Shown: in pieces, positions 4,653 to 5,696 of the stretch
Position numbering within the stretch: the first letter of the stretch is position 1
Layout of the letters: every line of letters begins with the position of its first letter
Assembly (NCBI GenBank): GCA_021155145.1
Contig: JAJNPX010000226.1
Coordinates: forward strand, 1 to 5,696
Length of the DNA: 5,696 bases
From: Acidisarcina sp.
GTDB lineage: Bacteria > Acidobacteriota > Blastocatellia > Pyrinomonadales > Pyrinomonadaceae
Direction: 5' to 3'
Notes under the pieces: generated by a model
What the model saw: only the letters and a program-made list of their open reading frames with translations
Told to the model about the DNA's origin: nothing
Database searches by the model: none
Position numbers and translations under genes: made by a program

Positions 4653-5696
4653 ATGGATCGTTCCGGCAAACCCCACATTGAGGCCGAACTATCAACGGCG
4701 CGGGCCGACGACGCGATCAGCGGCCTGTACACTATCGTTCCGAACATTCGAACCCGCCGAAAAGCGGAGTTCGCTTCGGATCCCACAAGAAATCTGGATA
4801 TCGTCGATGCGGTCTCGTCGTACCTGACCATAGCCGCCGCTTTGATAGCATTGACAGCCGCCGTGACGACGCTCGCCGGCTGGGCGTTGGACATTGGCGC
4901 GCTGCGGACCGTTTTTGAGGGGTTTGCTCCGATGAAGCCGAACACCGCGATTGGCGTGATGCTCTGCGCTTCCGCGCTCCTGATAATGTCCGATGGATCT
5001 CCCCGCGTAATTCGAAGGTTCTCCGTGATCGGCCAGATCTGCGCGGGCATCGCGGCGGCGATCGGCATCTTGACGCTGGCCGAATTTGCCTCGGGGTTTG
5101 ACCTGGGGATCGACCGGTTACTTTTCTATGACCGCGTCGCGCAGACGGGTATGGGCTTCGGCGGGCAGATGTCGCCCGCGACCGCATTTTGCCTGGCTCT
5201 ATCCGGCCTTTCGATATTTCTTCTCGATCGCCGGTGGGGAAGCTTTCGGCCGTCGACCATTTTCGCCGTCGCGGTCCTTCTGACCTCGATGCTTTCCTTC
5301 CTTGGATATATCGTCAATGAGGCTTCCCTCTATTCGATAGGTGCATTCAGATCGGTCGCAGTACATACCGTGATCTCATTCTTTGCACTTTCACTGGGTA
5401 CACTGCTGGCAAGAAAGGATTCTGCCGTTAACCGCGCGATAAGCTACCCCGGAGCAAGCGGCATATTACTGCGACGCCTTGCGCCGGCCGCCATATTAGC
5501 ACCTCTCGTCATAGGGTGGCTGCGTTTGGAAGGGCAAAGGGCAGGTCTGTACGATGCCGATTTTGGCCTTGCTCTATTTGCCGCTGCGATCACCGCGGTT
5601 TTCGGATTTCTGGTGTGGCGGTCGGCCGCGGCGATCGGGCGTTCGTCGGTTGAACTCCACGAGCTTGACGTGAGGCTCGCCCGCCAGCGGGAGCAT
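4653..5696 (+). CDS. Multi-pass membrane sensor protein, probable histidine kinase N-terminus (3' partial)
   Basis: The frame is open from ATG 4653 to the window end, giving 348 residues and no stop. A weak AGG (4645-4647) lies 5 nt before the ATG. After a polar N-terminus (about 1-54) I see eight likely membrane helices, near residues 56-78, 97-113, 124-145, 176-192, 201-221, 237-253, 275-290 and 304-323. MKPNTAIGVML (94-104) and MSPATAFCLAL (173-183) are two copies of an MxPxTA motif. LAEFASGFDLGIDRLLFYD (142-160) and GWLRLEGQRAGLYD (288-301) are also typical of an N-terminal membrane sensing module that I know from PAS-containing histidine kinases. The charged segment from about 330 (ELHELDVRLARQREH) looks like the start of a coiled-coil linker to cytoplasmic domains. 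Divergence from an NtrC-type regulator suggests it is the cognate kinase. A diguanylate cyclase or another output cannot be excluded because the catalytic part is outside the window. Confidence 0.88.
   Translation, partial: MDRSGKPHIEAELSTARADDAISGLYTIVPNIRTRRKAEFASDPTRNLDIVDAVSSYLTIAAALIALTAAVTTLAGWALDIGALRTVFEGFAPMKPNTAIGVMLCASALLIMSDGSPRVIRRFSVIGQICAGIAAAIGILTLAEFASGFDLGIDRLLFYDRVAQTGMGFGGQMSPATAFCLALSGLSIFLLDRRWGSFRPSTIFAVAVLLTSMLSFLGYIVNEASLYSIGAFRSVAVHTVISFFALSLGTLLARKDSAVNRAISYPGASGILLRRLAPAAILAPLVIGWLRLEGQRAGLYDADFGLALFAAAITAVFGFLVWRSAAAIGRSSVELHELDVRLARQREH

Noticed and set aside
4643..5187. Minus-strand open frames opposite the membrane sensor gene
   Set aside because: They are shadows of a high-GC coding region. 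The plus-strand frame has membrane helices and family motifs throughout.

Overview
This is a bacterial signal-transduction region with about 57% GC by eye. It shows sigma-54 promoters, an NtrC-type activator, c-di-GMP turnover and receiver proteins, so it comes from a Gram-negative-type bacterium. The membrane sensor module and the crowding of regulators would fit an acidobacterium-like genome. That placement is a low-confidence guess, because no taxonomic marker is present.

Layout. (1) Positions 1-1563 (+) hold the 3' part of a receiver-GGDEF-EAL protein whose GGDEF site is degenerate and whose EAL site is intact, so it is probably a c-di-GMP phosphodiesterase. A terminator follows. (2) Positions 1594-2056 carry no convincing protein gene. 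They do carry a consensus sigma-54 promoter (1616-1631), a string of hairpins of which four consecutive ones display the heptamer CTCCCAC in the loop, and a strong intrinsic terminator (2014-2044). I read this as a sigma-54-dependent non-coding RNA of about 400 nt. (3) Positions 2115-2834 (-) encode a small protein with a degenerate receiver domain and an unrecognised C-terminal half. It has its own terminator (2057-2085) and a near-consensus sigma-54 promoter (2930-2945). A 15-bp palindrome about 113 bp upstream of the predicted start of transcription is a plausible enhancer site. (4) Positions 3082-4482 (-) encode a complete NtrC-family response regulator (receiver, AAA+, Fis-type HTH). (5) Positions 4653-5696 (+), divergent from the activator, encode the N-terminal membrane sensor part of a large signalling protein, probably a histidine kinase, which runs off the window.

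How the parts may work together (inference). The membrane sensor would phosphorylate the divergently encoded NtrC-type regulator. That regulator, with sigma-54, would switch on the degenerate-receiver gene and the non-coding RNA. The RNA's repeated CUCCCAC loops are complementary to G-rich Shine-Dalgarno-like sequences and could act on many mRNAs. The c-di-GMP phosphodiesterase next door suggests control of a lifestyle switch, but no target is encoded here.

The most novel item is the multi-hairpin RNA candidate at about 1642-2044.
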